A stretch of DNA of 64,000 nt from positions 16,636-80,635 of the forward strand of contig DCKG01000023.1 of the NCBI GenBank assembly GCA_002320605.1. Reading direction: 5' to 3'. The notes under the pieces are model-generated. The model did no database searches. It had not been told where the DNA came from and saw nothing but the letters and a program-made list of their open reading frames with translations. A program made the translations under genes and the position numbers. Shown in pieces: positions 7,927-16,421 of the stretch. Origin of the DNA: Bacteroidales bacterium UBA1680. Its GTDB lineage: Bacteria > Bacteroidota > Bacteroidia > Bacteroidales > UBA932. The first letter of the stretch is position 1; the number at the start of each line of letters is the position of its first letter.

Positions 7927-9177
7927 TTACTTTTCATCTACGACGACTTTCTCCTCCACGGCCTCGGCTTCTTTTTCTGCCTCGTCTTTCTCTTTATCAG
8001 GAATGACCAAGTTCAGCACCACGCCCACGATGGATGCAAGTCCTATTCCAGCAAGGGAGAATTTTCCGAAACTAATCACAGCCCCACCGATGCCCACAGT
8101 GAGGATAATAGAGGCAATGACAAGGTTGCGGGACTTGTTCATGTCGATCCTCGCTTTAATCATATTGTTAATTCCAACCGATGCTATGGTGCCGAACAAG
8201 AGCAGCATTATGCCACCCAGGACTGCCGTAGGGATGGTCTGAATCGCACCACCAACCTTCCCGACCAACGAGATTACTATGGCCGAAATGGCTGCTATGC
8301 GCATGCAGGAAGGATCGGTGACCTTCGTGAGAGCAACAGCTCCCGTAACTTCTGAATATGTCGTAACGGGTGCACCGCCGAGGAAAGCTGCCAGCGAACA
8401 GGCTAGGCCGTCCCCTAGCATCGTTCTGTGCAGTCCCGGATCTTTGACGAAATCCTTTCCGGCAATCTCCCCTATCGCATAAATGTCACCGACATGCTCG
8501 ATTATAGGGGCAATCGCCACCGGCGCCATGAAAAGAATCGCCTGCCATGAGAAGCTTATCTTCGTGAAATTAGGTAGAGCGAACCATGAAGCGTTCGCAA
8601 CCGGCGAGAAGTCCATGGAGCTGCGGTAAAACAACACAGCCACTAGATAACCGACGAGAGCTCCGAACACTACGGGGATGAGCTTCACCACTCCTCTTCC
8701 CCATATCGAGCAGACGATGGCGACGGCCAGCGAAACTAAAGCCAGTATCCAATTCTGGCTTGCCATGTTCACGCCCGTTCCTGCCAGGGACAACCCGATG
8801 AGAATGATCACCGGGCCAATGACGATGGGAGGAAACAGTTTCTTTATCACGCTGACGCCGAATAGCTTGACAACCAAGCTCATCAGCATATATACTACGC
8901 CCACGGCAACCAAGCCGCAGAACATTCCAGGCATGCCGTAAAGCTCAGCAGCTTTAACGATTGGCGCGATGAATGCAAAGCTACTGCCCAGATAAATCGG
9001 GACTTTTCCGCCTGTCACGCCGTGAAATAGAAGAGTTCCCAAGCCTGCCGCAAGAAGAGCGATCGCTGGATCGAACCCGACCAATAATGGGACAAGGACC
9101 GTGGAGCCGAAGGCCACGAACATGAACTGAACGCCGACAATAGTACGTTTCAGCGAAGATAATGTGTGATCTGCCAT
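7927..9177 (-). CDS. uraA: Uracil permease, NCS2 family
   Basis: 416-aa polytopic inner-membrane transporter of the nucleobase:cation symporter-2 family. About 12-14 hydrophobic segments are visible, with the family landmarks GVQFMFVAFGSTVLVPLLVG near the N-terminus, PIIEHVGDIYAIG in the middle and GGAPVTTYSEVTGAVALTK after it. The glutamates in IIEHVGD and TYSEVTG correspond to the substrate-binding positions described for UraA. The C-terminal tail is strongly acidic and lysine-rich. dut lies directly downstream, so uptake of uracil is grouped with control of dUTP. It has its own predicted -7 box at 9200-9207. Confidence 0.93.
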   Translation of the reverse strand: MADHTLSSLKRTIVGVQFMFVAFGSTVLVPLLVGFDPAIALLAAGLGTLLFHGVTGGKVPIYLGSSFAFIAPIVKAAELYGMPGMFCGLVAVGVVYMLMSLVVKLFGVSVIKKLFPPIVIGPVIILIGLSLAGTGVNMASQNWILALVSLAVAIVCSIWGRGVVKLIPVVFGALVGYLVAVLFYRSSMDFSPVANASWFALPNFTKISFSWQAILFMAPVAIAPIIEHVGDIYAIGEIAGKDFVKDPGLHRTMLGDGLACSLAAFLGGAPVTTYSEVTGAVALTKVTDPSCMRIAAISAIVISLVGKVGGAIQTIPTAVLGGIMLLLFGTIASVGINNMIKARIDMNKSRNLVIASIILTVGIGGAVISFGKFSLAGIGLASIVGVVLNLVIPDKEKDEAEKEAEAVEEKVVVDEK

Positions 9178-9199
9178 TGGTTGATTATTATGCCGGGCT

Positions 9200-9207
9200 C
9201 AAATATA
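9200..9207 (-). promoter_or_regulatory. Putative -7 box of uraA
   Basis: On the minus strand TATATTTG matches TAnnTTTG exactly, 22 bases before the uraA ATG. A convincing -33 element is not visible. Confidence 0.45.
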
Positions 9208-9295
9208 GGCAAAAAACAGACATACTTCCTATTTTGGAACGCAAAATATATTAACAGCATAATCAACAAAAGACGGAAGGCTTGAAGATTGAAGG

Positions 9296-10393
9296 CTATT
9301 TGCAGGCACGCCAGTAAAGCACGCCGGCGATGATAGCAAATATGAAGTTCGGCAGCCAGAGAGCTAGCGCTGGCGGAAGCGTGTCACTGTAGACGAACAT
9401 CTGGCTGAACCGCAAGAACAGGATGTATGTAAAGCTAATCGCAATTCCCAAACCGATGTTTAATCCTATTCCGCCACGGCGCTTCCTCGAAGAAAGGCTC
9501 ACGCCTATGATGGTCAGGATGAATGCAGAAAACGGTAGCGCCAGCCTAGTCTGTTTTTCTATCTGGGCATACATCACGTTCGCATCCCCTCTTGATTTCT
9601 GGATCTTGATCAGCTGGTTCAGAGACCCGAAAGGAAGGGTTTCCACGGTCTTCTTATTCCTATAGAAATCCGTCACGGTGAGGTTCAAGACGGTGTCTTT
9701 CTCTGTTCCGAAAGTAACCTTATCCGCAAGACCTTCTGGATTATAATCTCTGACGAAATATTTCTTGAGTTTCCAGCCGCCGAATGTGCTGTCCCATACT
9801 GCCGTCTCGGCAGTGATTTTCTCAATCAGCTTGTTATCCTCGATTTTTTCAAGAGAAAAATTGTACGCCGTGTTATTCCAGCTGCTGAAAGACTCCACAT
9901 AGACGAACTCGCCTGGATTCAGCTGGTAATGCACATCCCTGGAACTGAGTGCCTTCCGGTTCACCTTCGTGTACTGCGCTTCGAACTTCACCCGGACGAT
10001 GTTCGCTCGAGGGATCACCCACAGATTCAAGCCTAGAGACAGCATGGCGATTAGCAGGGCGGAAAGCATGTAAGGGTACATCATCCTGTGGAAGCTGACG
10101 CCACAAGAAAGGATAGCGATAATCTCACTGTTGGCAGCCATCCTGGACGTGAAGAATATGACCGTGATGAATACGAACAGCGGGCTGAACATATTCATGA
10201 AATACGGCACGAAGTTGACGTAATAGTCGAATATGATAGCGTGCAGAGGGGCTTTTTTCTCAACGAAGTCATCCACCTTCTCGCTTATGTCGAAGATAAT
10301 GACAATGCCGATGATAAGCAGTAGGGCTATGAAGAAAGTCACGATGAACTTCTTCATTATGTACTTATCTATCTTCTTGAGTCTCAAGTCCAT
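9296..10393 (-). CDS. LptF/LptG-family LPS-export permease
   Basis: 365-aa YjgP/YjgQ-family inner-membrane protein, the transmembrane half of the ABC transporter that extracts lipopolysaccharide. An N-terminal cytoplasmic patch RLKKIDKYIMKKF leads into three hydrophobic helices, then a periplasmic beta-jellyroll region (about 120-270), then three C-terminal helices (from LPFSAFILTIIGVSLSSRKR). The conserved SSRKRRGG.G follows the fourth helix. Whether this is the F or G member cannot be decided. It begins 6 bp after tgt on the same strand and is almost certainly co-transcribed with it. Confidence 0.9.
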   Translation of the reverse strand: MDLRLKKIDKYIMKKFIVTFFIALLLIIGIVIIFDISEKVDDFVEKKAPLHAIIFDYYVNFVPYFMNMFSPLFVFITVIFFTSRMAANSEIIAILSCGVSFHRMMYPYMLSALLIAMLSLGLNLWVIPRANIVRVKFEAQYTKVNRKALSSRDVHYQLNPGEFVYVESFSSWNNTAYNFSLEKIEDNKLIEKITAETAVWDSTFGGWKLKKYFVRDYNPEGLADKVTFGTEKDTVLNLTVTDFYRNKKTVETLPFGSLNQLIKIQKSRGDANVMYAQIEKQTRLALPFSAFILTIIGVSLSSRKRRGGIGLNIGLGIAISFTYILFLRFSQMFVYSDTLPPALALWLPNFIFAIIAGVLYWRACK

Positions 10394-10399
10394 ATATTC

Positions 10400-11545
10400 C
10401 TACAATCTCTCAGAAAACTTTTTCACGGCGGCCTCTTTCCAAGAGGCGAAGTCCCCTCTATGAATATGCCAGCGCGCCTTTCTCACTATGTCCAGATAGA
10501 AAGCCAGGTTATGCTCACTGGCTATCATCGCAGCCGTAAGTTCCTTCGCCACGAACAGGTGGTGAAGGTAAGCTTTTGAATATGTTTTATCAACAAACGA
10601 TGTACCACGAGGGTCCAGAGGGCTGAAATCCTGAGCCCACCTCGCATTCCGCATATTCATGACTCCATTCCAGGTGAACAGCATTCCGTTGCGTGCATTC
10701 CTGGTAGGCATCACGCAGTCGAACATGTCCACCCCGCGTGCTATGCCTTCGAGAATGTTCGCAGGCGTGCCTACGCCCATCAGGTAACGAGGCTTATTTT
10801 CTGGCAGCATCGGACAGACGAGTTCTATCATCTCATACATTTTCTCAGTAGGCTCCCCCACTGCCAGCCCGCCAATCGCATAGCCGCCAACTGCAGAGCT
10901 ATCCTTGGTCAAGTCCAGAATATGTTCGACTGCATTCCTACGCAGTTCTGGATAGACACAACCCTGAATGATCGGGAACATCACCTGATCATACCCGTAG
11001 AGCGGTTCTGTCTCGCAGAAATGCTTGAAATAACGTTCAAGCCAGCGCTGGGTAAGCTTCAATGACTTGGTAGCATATTCCTCATCAGCATCTCCAGGGC
11101 AGCACTCGTCCAGAGCCATCATTATGTCTGAACCGATGATCCTCTGCGTGTCAACATTGTTCTCAGGAGTGAAGGTGTGCCTGGAGCCGTCAATATGAGA
11201 CTGAAACGTGCAGCCTTCATCGGTGATTTTCCTGATTTGCGTCAGCGAAAACACCTGGAAGCCTCCGCTGTCTGTCAGGATTGGCTTGTCCCATGATTCG
11301 AACTTGTGCAGCCCGCCAGCCTTCCTGAGCGTGTCCAAGCCCGGACGCAGGTAGAGATGATAGGTGTTGCCTAAGATAATCTCGGCCTTAATGTCTTCGG
11401 CCAGATCCCTATGGTATACGCCTTTAACCGTACCCACAGTACCCACAGGCATGAAAATAGGGGTATGCACTTCGCCATGGTCCGTGGTGAAGACTCCTGT
11501 CCTCGCATTTGATGCTGGATCTATTGCTGTCTGAACAAATTTCAT
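10400..11545 (-). CDS. tgt: Queuine tRNA-ribosyltransferase (TGT)
   Basis: 381-aa tRNA-guanine transglycosylase exchanging the wobble guanine of GUN anticodons for a queuosine precursor. Conserved segments: LGNTYHLYLRPG, TDSGGFQVFSL (Asp92), GGYAIGGLAVGEP, and GVDMFDCVMPTRNAR containing the catalytic Asp at about 273. In most bacterial TGTs a CxCxxC cluster plus His binds structural zinc just after the conserved SPLDP. Here residues 311-330 read DPRGTSFVDKTYSKAYLHHL, with no cysteines. That loss may be typical of this phylum. The protein is otherwise full length and there is no sign of decay. First gene of the tgt-lptF/G pair. Confidence 0.95.
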   Translation of the reverse strand: MKFVQTAIDPASNARTGVFTTDHGEVHTPIFMPVGTVGTVKGVYHRDLAEDIKAEIILGNTYHLYLRPGLDTLRKAGGLHKFESWDKPILTDSGGFQVFSLTQIRKITDEGCTFQSHIDGSRHTFTPENNVDTQRIIGSDIMMALDECCPGDADEEYATKSLKLTQRWLERYFKHFCETEPLYGYDQVMFPIIQGCVYPELRRNAVEHILDLTKDSSAVGGYAIGGLAVGEPTEKMYEMIELVCPMLPENKPRYLMGVGTPANILEGIARGVDMFDCVMPTRNARNGMLFTWNGVMNMRNARWAQDFSPLDPRGTSFVDKTYSKAYLHHLFVAKELTAAMIASEHNLAFYLDIVRKARWHIHRGDFASWKEAAVKKFSERL

Positions 11546-11564
11546 CCTGAAAATAATCAGGTTC

Positions 11565-11572
11565 CAAAGATA
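11565..11572 (-). promoter_or_regulatory. Putative -7 box of tgt
   Basis: TATCTTTG on the minus strand, 19 bases before the tgt ATG, matches TAnnTTTG. The -33 region is not clear. Confidence 0.45.
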
Positions 11573-11594
11573 GGCATTTTTACCATAAAATATT

Positions 11595-11602
11595 TAACTT
11601 TG
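11595..11602 (+). promoter_or_regulatory. Putative -7 box of the MFS transporter gene
   Basis: TAACTTTG matches TAnnTTTG and lies 29 bases before the ATG at 11632. It forms a divergent pair with the tgt box 22 bases away. Confidence 0.45.
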
Positions 11603-11631
11603 CTTAATTTGAATTTATTTAGAAACCAAAT

Positions 11632-12945
11632 ATGAAGAATAAACTGATTAGCCTTAGGCTGATAATCATGAACTTCCTCGAGTTTGCAGTGTGGGGCGCT
11701 TACCTCACTTCCATGGGCAGTTTCCTCGGAAAAGCAGGGCTAGGCTCTCAGATCTGGCTGTTTTTCGCCACCCAAGGCTTCGTGTCCATATTCATGCCAG
11801 CCCTTGTGGGCATCATAGCCGACAAATGGATACCAGCGCAGAAGACCCTGTCGTTCTGTCACCTGATTGCTGGAGCCGCAATGTTGGCCACCGGCCTATA
11901 CGCCATGAATAACGTAGTTCTGACAGACGGAGCTTACGTGACATCGCCTGACTTCAGTTTCGGGACATTTTACGCACTATATACCATTAGCGTCGCCTTC
12001 TTCATGCCGACCATAGCCATAGCTAATTCTGTCGCCTACGCCAACCTTGAGTCAGCAGGAAAAGACCCAGTCGTCGCATTCCCGCCAATCAGGGTTTTCG
12101 GGACAATCGGGTTCATAGTCACGATGCTGTTCGTTAATTTCATGAGAGACCCGCAGGGAATACAATACCAGCACAGCTATTACCAGTTCCTCACATCAGG
12201 TGCGCTAAGCATCGTCCTATTCGCATATGCGCTCACTCTTCCTGGCGTTCCTATCGAGAAAAACAACAGCAAAAGTTTCATGGAACAGACCGGCCTCAAG
12301 GCATTTTCTCTTTTCAAGAAGAAGGAAATGGCCATCTTCTTCATTTTCTCAATGCTCCTTGGAGCTGCCCTGCAGATCACGAATGGCTACGCTAACACGT
12401 TCATCTCGTCTTTTGCAAATAATCCCGAATATGCCAGCACTTGGGGAGCCAATAACGCTAACGCACTAATCTCGATCAGCCAGATGTCTGAAACTCTCTG
12501 CATCCTGCTGATACCATTCTTCATGAAACGATTTGGAATAAAAGTCGTGATGCTTATATCCATGTTCGCCTGGGTGTTCAGATTTGGTCTGTTCGGTGCA
12601 GGTAACCCTGGGGCTGGAGTTTGGATGTTCATCCTCTCCTGCCTTGTCTACGGCGTGGCCTTCGATTTCTTCAACATCTCGGGCTCCCTTTACGTTAACA
12701 AAATGACAACGGAAGACATCCGCTCTAGTGCTCAAGGCCTGTTCATGCTTATGACAAACGGCTTAGGAGCCTCAATTGGGACATGGGTAGCAGGCAAAGT
12801 CGTTAACCACTATGTCTACAACGCTGCCAACCCAGACTGGTCCGCTGCTTGGTACGTTTTCGCTGGCTATGCCTTCGTCGTCGGCATCCTATTCCTGATC
12901 CTATTCAGAGATCCCGATAAACATAAATCCGAAGCTGTCGCATAG
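11632..12945 (+). CDS. MFS transporter, NupG-like nucleoside permease
   Basis: 437-aa major-facilitator protein with about 12 hydrophobic segments. The N-terminus (LRLIIMNFLEFAVWGAYLTS) and the following GSFLGKAGLGSQIWLFF resemble nucleoside:H+ symporters of the NupG/XapB group, and KWIPAQKTL after the second helix fits the same group. Expected role: proton-driven uptake of nucleosides; substrate not proven. Monocistronic, divergent from tgt and convergent with a Zn-ribbon gene 5 bp away. Confidence 0.82.
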   Translation: MKNKLISLRLIIMNFLEFAVWGAYLTSMGSFLGKAGLGSQIWLFFATQGFVSIFMPALVGIIADKWIPAQKTLSFCHLIAGAAMLATGLYAMNNVVLTDGAYVTSPDFSFGTFYALYTISVAFFMPTIAIANSVAYANLESAGKDPVVAFPPIRVFGTIGFIVTMLFVNFMRDPQGIQYQHSYYQFLTSGALSIVLFAYALTLPGVPIEKNNSKSFMEQTGLKAFSLFKKKEMAIFFIFSMLLGAALQITNGYANTFISSFANNPEYASTWGANNANALISISQMSETLCILLIPFFMKRFGIKVVMLISMFAWVFRFGLFGAGNPGAGVWMFILSCLVYGVAFDFFNISGSLYVNKMTTEDIRSSAQGLFMLMTNGLGASIGTWVAGKVVNHYVYNAANPDWSAAWYVFAGYAFVVGILFLILFRDPDKHKSEAVA

Positions 12946-12950
12946 CCCTG

Positions 12951-13328
12951 CTACTCGATTCGGCAGAGATTAAAGACCTTTCGCTTTGTCATGCAATATC
13001 TAATATCGAAGCACCAGTACTCGTTGTGGGGCCTCGAATCGCAGGATGATGTCATGTAATTAGGATTGAACCCACTTAGTATCAACTCGTTCATGCTAAT
13101 TGACTTAACTTTGCCGTCAACTAAAGCGGCCAGAATCTCGTAGTTCCGGCTGAGGGCATTGAGTATCTTGAGGCGCTTGTTGCGGAACTTCATATTCGAG
13201 ATGCTATGATAATGGTATTTGTTTTTGCAATGGTCAGAACAGAAGACCTTATCCTTTCTGCTGCCATAAGGAATAGGATTCCCGCATTCCAAGCAATTCT
13301 TCCCCTCGTGTTCTTCTTTCTCGCTCAT
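12951..13328 (-). CDS. Small protein with N-terminal zinc ribbon
   Basis: 125 aa, cytoplasmic. A treble-clef/zinc-ribbon motif CLECGNPIP...FCSDHCK sits at about residues 14-37 and is followed by a basic helical stretch (MKFRNKRLKILNALSRNYEI). The rest has no recognised domain. Proteins with this zinc-ribbon plus helix arrangement occur widely in Bacteroidales as uncharacterised families. The basic region suggests nucleic-acid binding (inference). The ATG at 13328 is the first in frame; 276 bp of intergenic DNA separate it from ssb. Confidence 0.7.
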   Translation of the reverse strand: MSEKEEHEGKNCLECGNPIPYGSRKDKVFCSDHCKNKYHYHSISNMKFRNKRLKILNALSRNYEILAALVDGKVKSISMNELILSGFNPNYMTSSCDSRPHNEYWCFDIRYCMTKRKVFNLCRIE

Positions 13329-13477
13329 GATCCCCCTTCTGTCTTAATCTCAAAATTGAGAAATACGTGGAATATTAACAAATGAAAATGAAAATTCAGC
13401 GCAAAGATTTTTTGAGACACCTGGATTTTTCATTAAAAGGATGCATGAATATGCTGCCTTGACGCACAATAATTTTT

Positions 13478-13510
13478 TTTATCCTAGCTAGAAATCAGAA
13501 GTAGGATAAA
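13478..13510. repeat. Inverted repeat between Zn-ribbon gene and ssb
   Basis: Perfect 9-bp arms TTTATCCTA and TAGGATAAA are separated by 15 bases. No U-tract follows on either strand in the right position, so it is more likely an operator or a structured leader of one of the divergent genes than a terminator. Confidence 0.4.
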
Positions 13511-13604
13511 GAAACAGAAAAACATTAATAATGTTTCTTTCAGAGTGCTTCTATTGCGGATTTTTATACTTTACTTTGCATCAAGCTAAACACAAACGTG
13601 AAAA

Positions 13605-13952
13605 ATGGAACAGCTAAACAGAATCGAAATCCGTGGCAATGTCGGCAATGTCAACATCGTCAAGGTCGGAGAGGGAAAAGTCGCTCATTTCTCCGTAGCA
13701 ACTAATTACGCCTATAAAGGCAGGAACAACGAGCCTGTGATTGAGACAACCTGGCACACAGTGACCGCTTGGGAGGGAAGAAACATTCCAGACCTGGAGA
13801 TCATATCTAAAGGATGCCCTATTTACGTGCGAGGAAGACTTAAGAATCAAAAGTACAAAGCCAGCGACGGTATCGAGAGAACAAGCTACGAAGTCATCGC
13901 AGATGTCGTAGAGCCTGTAGATAAACAGACTGCGGCTCAATACGGAGGATGA
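13605..13952 (+). CDS. ssb: Single-stranded DNA-binding protein (short)
   Basis: 115 aa, essentially one OB fold: NRIEIRGNVGNVNIVKVGEG, HFSVATNYAY, ETTWHTVTAWEG, and GCPIYVRGRLKNQKY are the successive SSB strands. The usual long disordered tail and acidic DDDIPF-type tip are missing; it ends KQTAAQYGG. It is therefore probably an accessory SSB, with the housekeeping SSB elsewhere (inference). A hairpin followed by T-rich sequence lies 42 bp after the stop. Confidence 0.9.
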   Translation: MEQLNRIEIRGNVGNVNIVKVGEGKVAHFSVATNYAYKGRNNEPVIETTWHTVTAWEGRNIPDLEIISKGCPIYVRGRLKNQKYKASDGIERTSYEVIADVVEPVDKQTAAQYGG

Positions 13953-13993
13953 TCTTCAGACATTCCTGAGGAAGGCAATTAGTTGCCATCCAG

Positions 13994-14050
13994 CTCGGTA
14001 GCAAAGAGGGGCAGGTTATTGATAAAGAATTTGCTACCGAGTTTTATTTT
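13994..14050 (+). terminator. Terminator-like hairpin after ssb
   Basis: Perfect 12-bp arms CTCGGTAGCAAA (13994-14005) and TTTGCTACCGAG (14030-14041) are followed directly by TTTTATTTT. The loop is long, 24 bases, but the arms and U-tract fit an intrinsic terminator for ssb. Confidence 0.6.
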
Positions 14051-14141
14051 AACAAAAACTTCACATATTGCATTATTTACAGAAACAGTTGTGTTATAAT
14101 CACTTAGGAGCATTAATATCAATGAAATTTCAGATAAATGC

Positions 14142-14171
14142 TTGCAAGTCTAAAAATAATAACTATATTTG
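14142..14171 (+). promoter_or_regulatory. Promoter of a probable small RNA
   Basis: TTG at 14142-14144 and TATATTTG at 14164-14171 are 19 bases apart, matching the Bacteroidetes -33/-7 arrangement. No credible protein gene follows; a structured RNA does. Confidence 0.5.
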
Positions 14172-14176
14172 CAACA

Positions 14177-14350
14177 GACTTTTCGGAAAGCGGAAAGGCC
14201 GGAGAAAGCCGAAGCGGAATTCCTTGATAGCTTTCAAGGCCGCCAGGCAGCAGAAATGCCGGCAGCCAAGACTCCTTCTCCGGAATTCCTTACCGCAACG
14301 GAAAGTTTTAGAAAGATAAAGCCCCGGAGTTTTCTTCGGGACTTTTCGTT
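14177..14350 (+). ncRNA. Probable structured small RNA with own promoter and terminator
   Basis: About 170 nt, beginning just after a -7 box. Bases 14178-14206 pair with 14276-14306 to form an interrupted closing helix of about 24 bp in four blocks (8, 4, 4 and 8 bp). Inside lie a strong hairpin at 14214-14243 (GCGG/CCGC, then CCTTGA/TCAAGG) and a smaller one at 14246-14260 (GGCA/TGCC). A terminator-like hairpin follows (arms 14320-14329 and 14334-14343, loop TTTT, one mismatch), then TTTCGTTT. The 11-mer CGGAATTCCTT occurs twice, at 14215 and 14281. The size and long closing stem recall 6S RNA, but the two internal hairpins are not the classic form and I could not place it in a known family. 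No SRP or tmRNA signature was found. Confidence 0.5.
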
Positions 14351-14364
14351 TGCGTCTAGTTCTG

Positions 14365-15159
14365 TCAGACCTTGTAAAACCAAGCCACCAGTGTGGCAAA
14401 GAATTTCGACGGGAGGATCTTTTTAGCGAACACGGCCAGATGCTCGAGAAAATTCGAGATTACATATGAGTTCCGAGGATTTTTCTTAGAGATGATCCTC
14501 ACGACCTTCCGTGCAAGCACATCTGGCCCCAACCCATTAGTCTCATCATTCTGAAAGCTCTCAAGTGATCGGGCATATTTCGGATAGTAATTCACAACTG
14601 ATGCTGGATCTACGCACTGACGGGATGATGTGAAGTTTGTATGGAAATCTCCTGGTTCTATGACTATGACCTTCACGCGAAAGTCCCGAAGTTCCAGCCG
14701 CAGAGCCTCACAATAGCCCTCAATAGCGAATTTACTGGCGGAATAAAGACCTTGGAAAGGAAGTCCGATTAGGCCACCTATCGAGCTGATGCACAATATT
14801 TTGCCGCCGCGCTGTTTCCGCATCACTGGGGCAACATGATGTAAGAAACGCACCATTCCTAGCCAGTTCACGTCCATCTGCCTGCGAGCCTGCTCAATGG
14901 AACAGCATTCCAGAGGGCCGCCAAACCCCATGCCTGCATTATTGATAAAGACATCTATGCGGCCTTCTTGCTTAAGGACTTCGTTTACGGCAGCTTCAAC
15001 CGATGTGTCATCCGTAACCTCAGCATGAATATAATGCACCCCGGGCAGAAATTCTTTAGCATGTCGATGCGTACCGTAAACAGCATGGCCTTCCTTGGAA
15101 AGCCTCTCAGCCATGGCACGACCGAAACCAGAAGTAATGCCCGTGATGAGGATGATCAT
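14365..15159 (-). CDS. SDR-family oxidoreductase, candidate 3-ketosphinganine reductase
   Basis: 264-aa NAD(P)-dependent short-chain dehydrogenase. Nucleotide-binding TGITSGFG at about 6-13, NNAG in the middle, a catalytic Ser in ISSIGG, and the YSASK catalytic Tyr-Lys pair are all present. A basic, hydrophobic C-terminal tail (VFAKKILPSKFFATLVAWFY) suggests membrane association. Its ATG overlaps the TGA of serine palmitoyltransferase (ATGA), so the two are translationally coupled. That makes reduction of the 3-keto sphingoid product the best-supported guess for its substrate. Related SDRs act on many substrates, so this rests on gene context. Confidence 0.8.
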   Translation of the reverse strand: MIILITGITSGFGRAMAERLSKEGHAVYGTHRHAKEFLPGVHYIHAEVTDDTSVEAAVNEVLKQEGRIDVFINNAGMGFGGPLECCSIEQARRQMDVNWLGMVRFLHHVAPVMRKQRGGKILCISSIGGLIGLPFQGLYSASKFAIEGYCEALRLELRDFRVKVIVIEPGDFHTNFTSSRQCVDPASVVNYYPKYARSLESFQNDETNGLGPDVLARKVVRIISKKNPRNSYVISNFLEHLAVFAKKILPSKFFATLVAWFYKV

Positions 15160-16349
15160 TTAATTATCTCAAGTTTATGAAATATTTTGTCTAGGATGTC
15201 GATACCTTTATCAACCTGCTCCATAGAATGCGTGGCCATAAGCGCAAAACGGATGATGATTGAATCCTGTGGCACTGCAGGAGGAATTACAGGGGTAATG
15301 AACAGACCATCTTCCAAGGCCATTTTCACAGCAGTGAGGCATTTATCCGTATCGCGAACGTAAAGAGGGAAGATAGGTGATTCTGTAACGCCTATGTCAA
15401 AACCTCTGCGAATGAACTCTTCGTGCGCATGATTCGTCATATCCCACAGATGCTGAATCCTCTCCGGCTCGGTGAGCATGATGTCCAGCGCCTTGTTCAC
15501 TGCAGCAACATTAGCAGGTGGAATGGATGCGCTGAATATAAGCGATCTGGCGCAGTGCTTAATGAAATTTATGACGGGTTTGCTACCAGCTATGAATCCA
15601 CCTAACGAACCAAAAGACTTCGAGAAAGTGCCCATGATGAGGTCAACCTTGTCAGTAAGTCCGAAATGATCCACAGATCCTCTTCCGTGGTCGCCGAAAA
15701 CGCCGAATCCGTGAGCGTCATCGACCATGACAGCAGCGTTATATTTCTCTGCAAGGTCAGTTATCACTGGCAAGTTCGCAATATCTCCTGTCATAGAAAA
15801 CACACCATCGACGACTATCAGTTTCGGAGCATCTGGCTCGGCAAGCTTGAGCTTCTTCTCAAGCGTGGCCATATCATTGTGGGCGAACTTGAAAACCTTG
15901 CTCTGGGACAGGCGCGCCCCATCTATGATACAGGCGTGATCGTAAGAATCCAAGAACAGATATCCTTCGCGGAAACCAAGAAGGCCGACTACGCCTAGGT
16001 TTACCTGGAATCCTGTACTGAAGGTCACGGCATCTTCTTTGCCAACGAATTCGGCAAGCCTCTTCTCTAGAGCCACATGAATATCGAGCGTGCCATTCAA
16101 AAAACGAGAACCTGAGCAGCTAGTGCCATATTTATCAATGGCGGACTTAGCGGCATCTTTAAGTCTAGGGTCATCCGACAGACCGAGATAAGAATTGGAG
16201 CCGAACATCATCACGTCTCGCTTCCCATTCATCTGGACTATAGGATCCTGACCGGATTCTATCGGTCTGTAATACGGGTATATTCCCTTGGCTTTTACCT
16301 CCTGCGGTAAAGTATACCTCCCGCAAATTCCGTTTAATAGTTCGTTCAT
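15156..16349 (-). CDS. spt: Serine palmitoyltransferase
   Basis: PLP-dependent alpha-oxoamine synthase condensing L-serine with an acyl-CoA, the first step of sphingolipid synthesis. 397 aa from ATG 16349; an earlier TTG at 16355 is less likely. Family features: FGSNSYLGLS, GTSCSGSRFLNGTLDIHVAL, a conserved His in SYDHACIIDGARLS, DDAHGFGVFG, and the PLP lysine in MGTFSKSFGSLGG. The GSRFLNGT signature fits serine palmitoyltransferase rather than KBL or BioF. Sphingolipids are characteristic of Bacteroidales. It is coupled to the SDR by a 4-base overlap. Confidence 0.9.
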   Translation of the reverse strand: MNELLNGICGRYTLPQEVKAKGIYPYYRPIESGQDPIVQMNGKRDVMMFGSNSYLGLSDDPRLKDAAKSAIDKYGTSCSGSRFLNGTLDIHVALEKRLAEFVGKEDAVTFSTGFQVNLGVVGLLGFREGYLFLDSYDHACIIDGARLSQSKVFKFAHNDMATLEKKLKLAEPDAPKLIVVDGVFSMTGDIANLPVITDLAEKYNAAVMVDDAHGFGVFGDHGRGSVDHFGLTDKVDLIMGTFSKSFGSLGGFIAGSKPVINFIKHCARSLIFSASIPPANVAAVNKALDIMLTEPERIQHLWDMTNHAHEEFIRRGFDIGVTESPIFPLYVRDTDKCLTAVKMALEDGLFITPVIPPAVPQDSIIIRFALMATHSMEQVDKGIDILDKIFHKLEIIK

Positions 16350-16421
16350 AAACAAGATATAAATCTTGCGAAATTAAGAAAAATATCAGAATATCGATGA
16401 GTTTCAACTTATGGTCTATCA

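Noticed and set aside
14177..14310. SRP RNA identity for the structured RNA
   Set aside because: The piece GCAGCCAAG resembles SRP domain IV, but the GGAA tetraloop and the symmetric internal loop are missing.
14068..14319. 83-aa plus-strand frame beginning before the proposed small RNA
   Set aside because: It starts upstream of the -7 box, is rich in Arg/Lys with no domain, and its second half is the paired strand of the RNA helix. Base pairing explains the sequence better.
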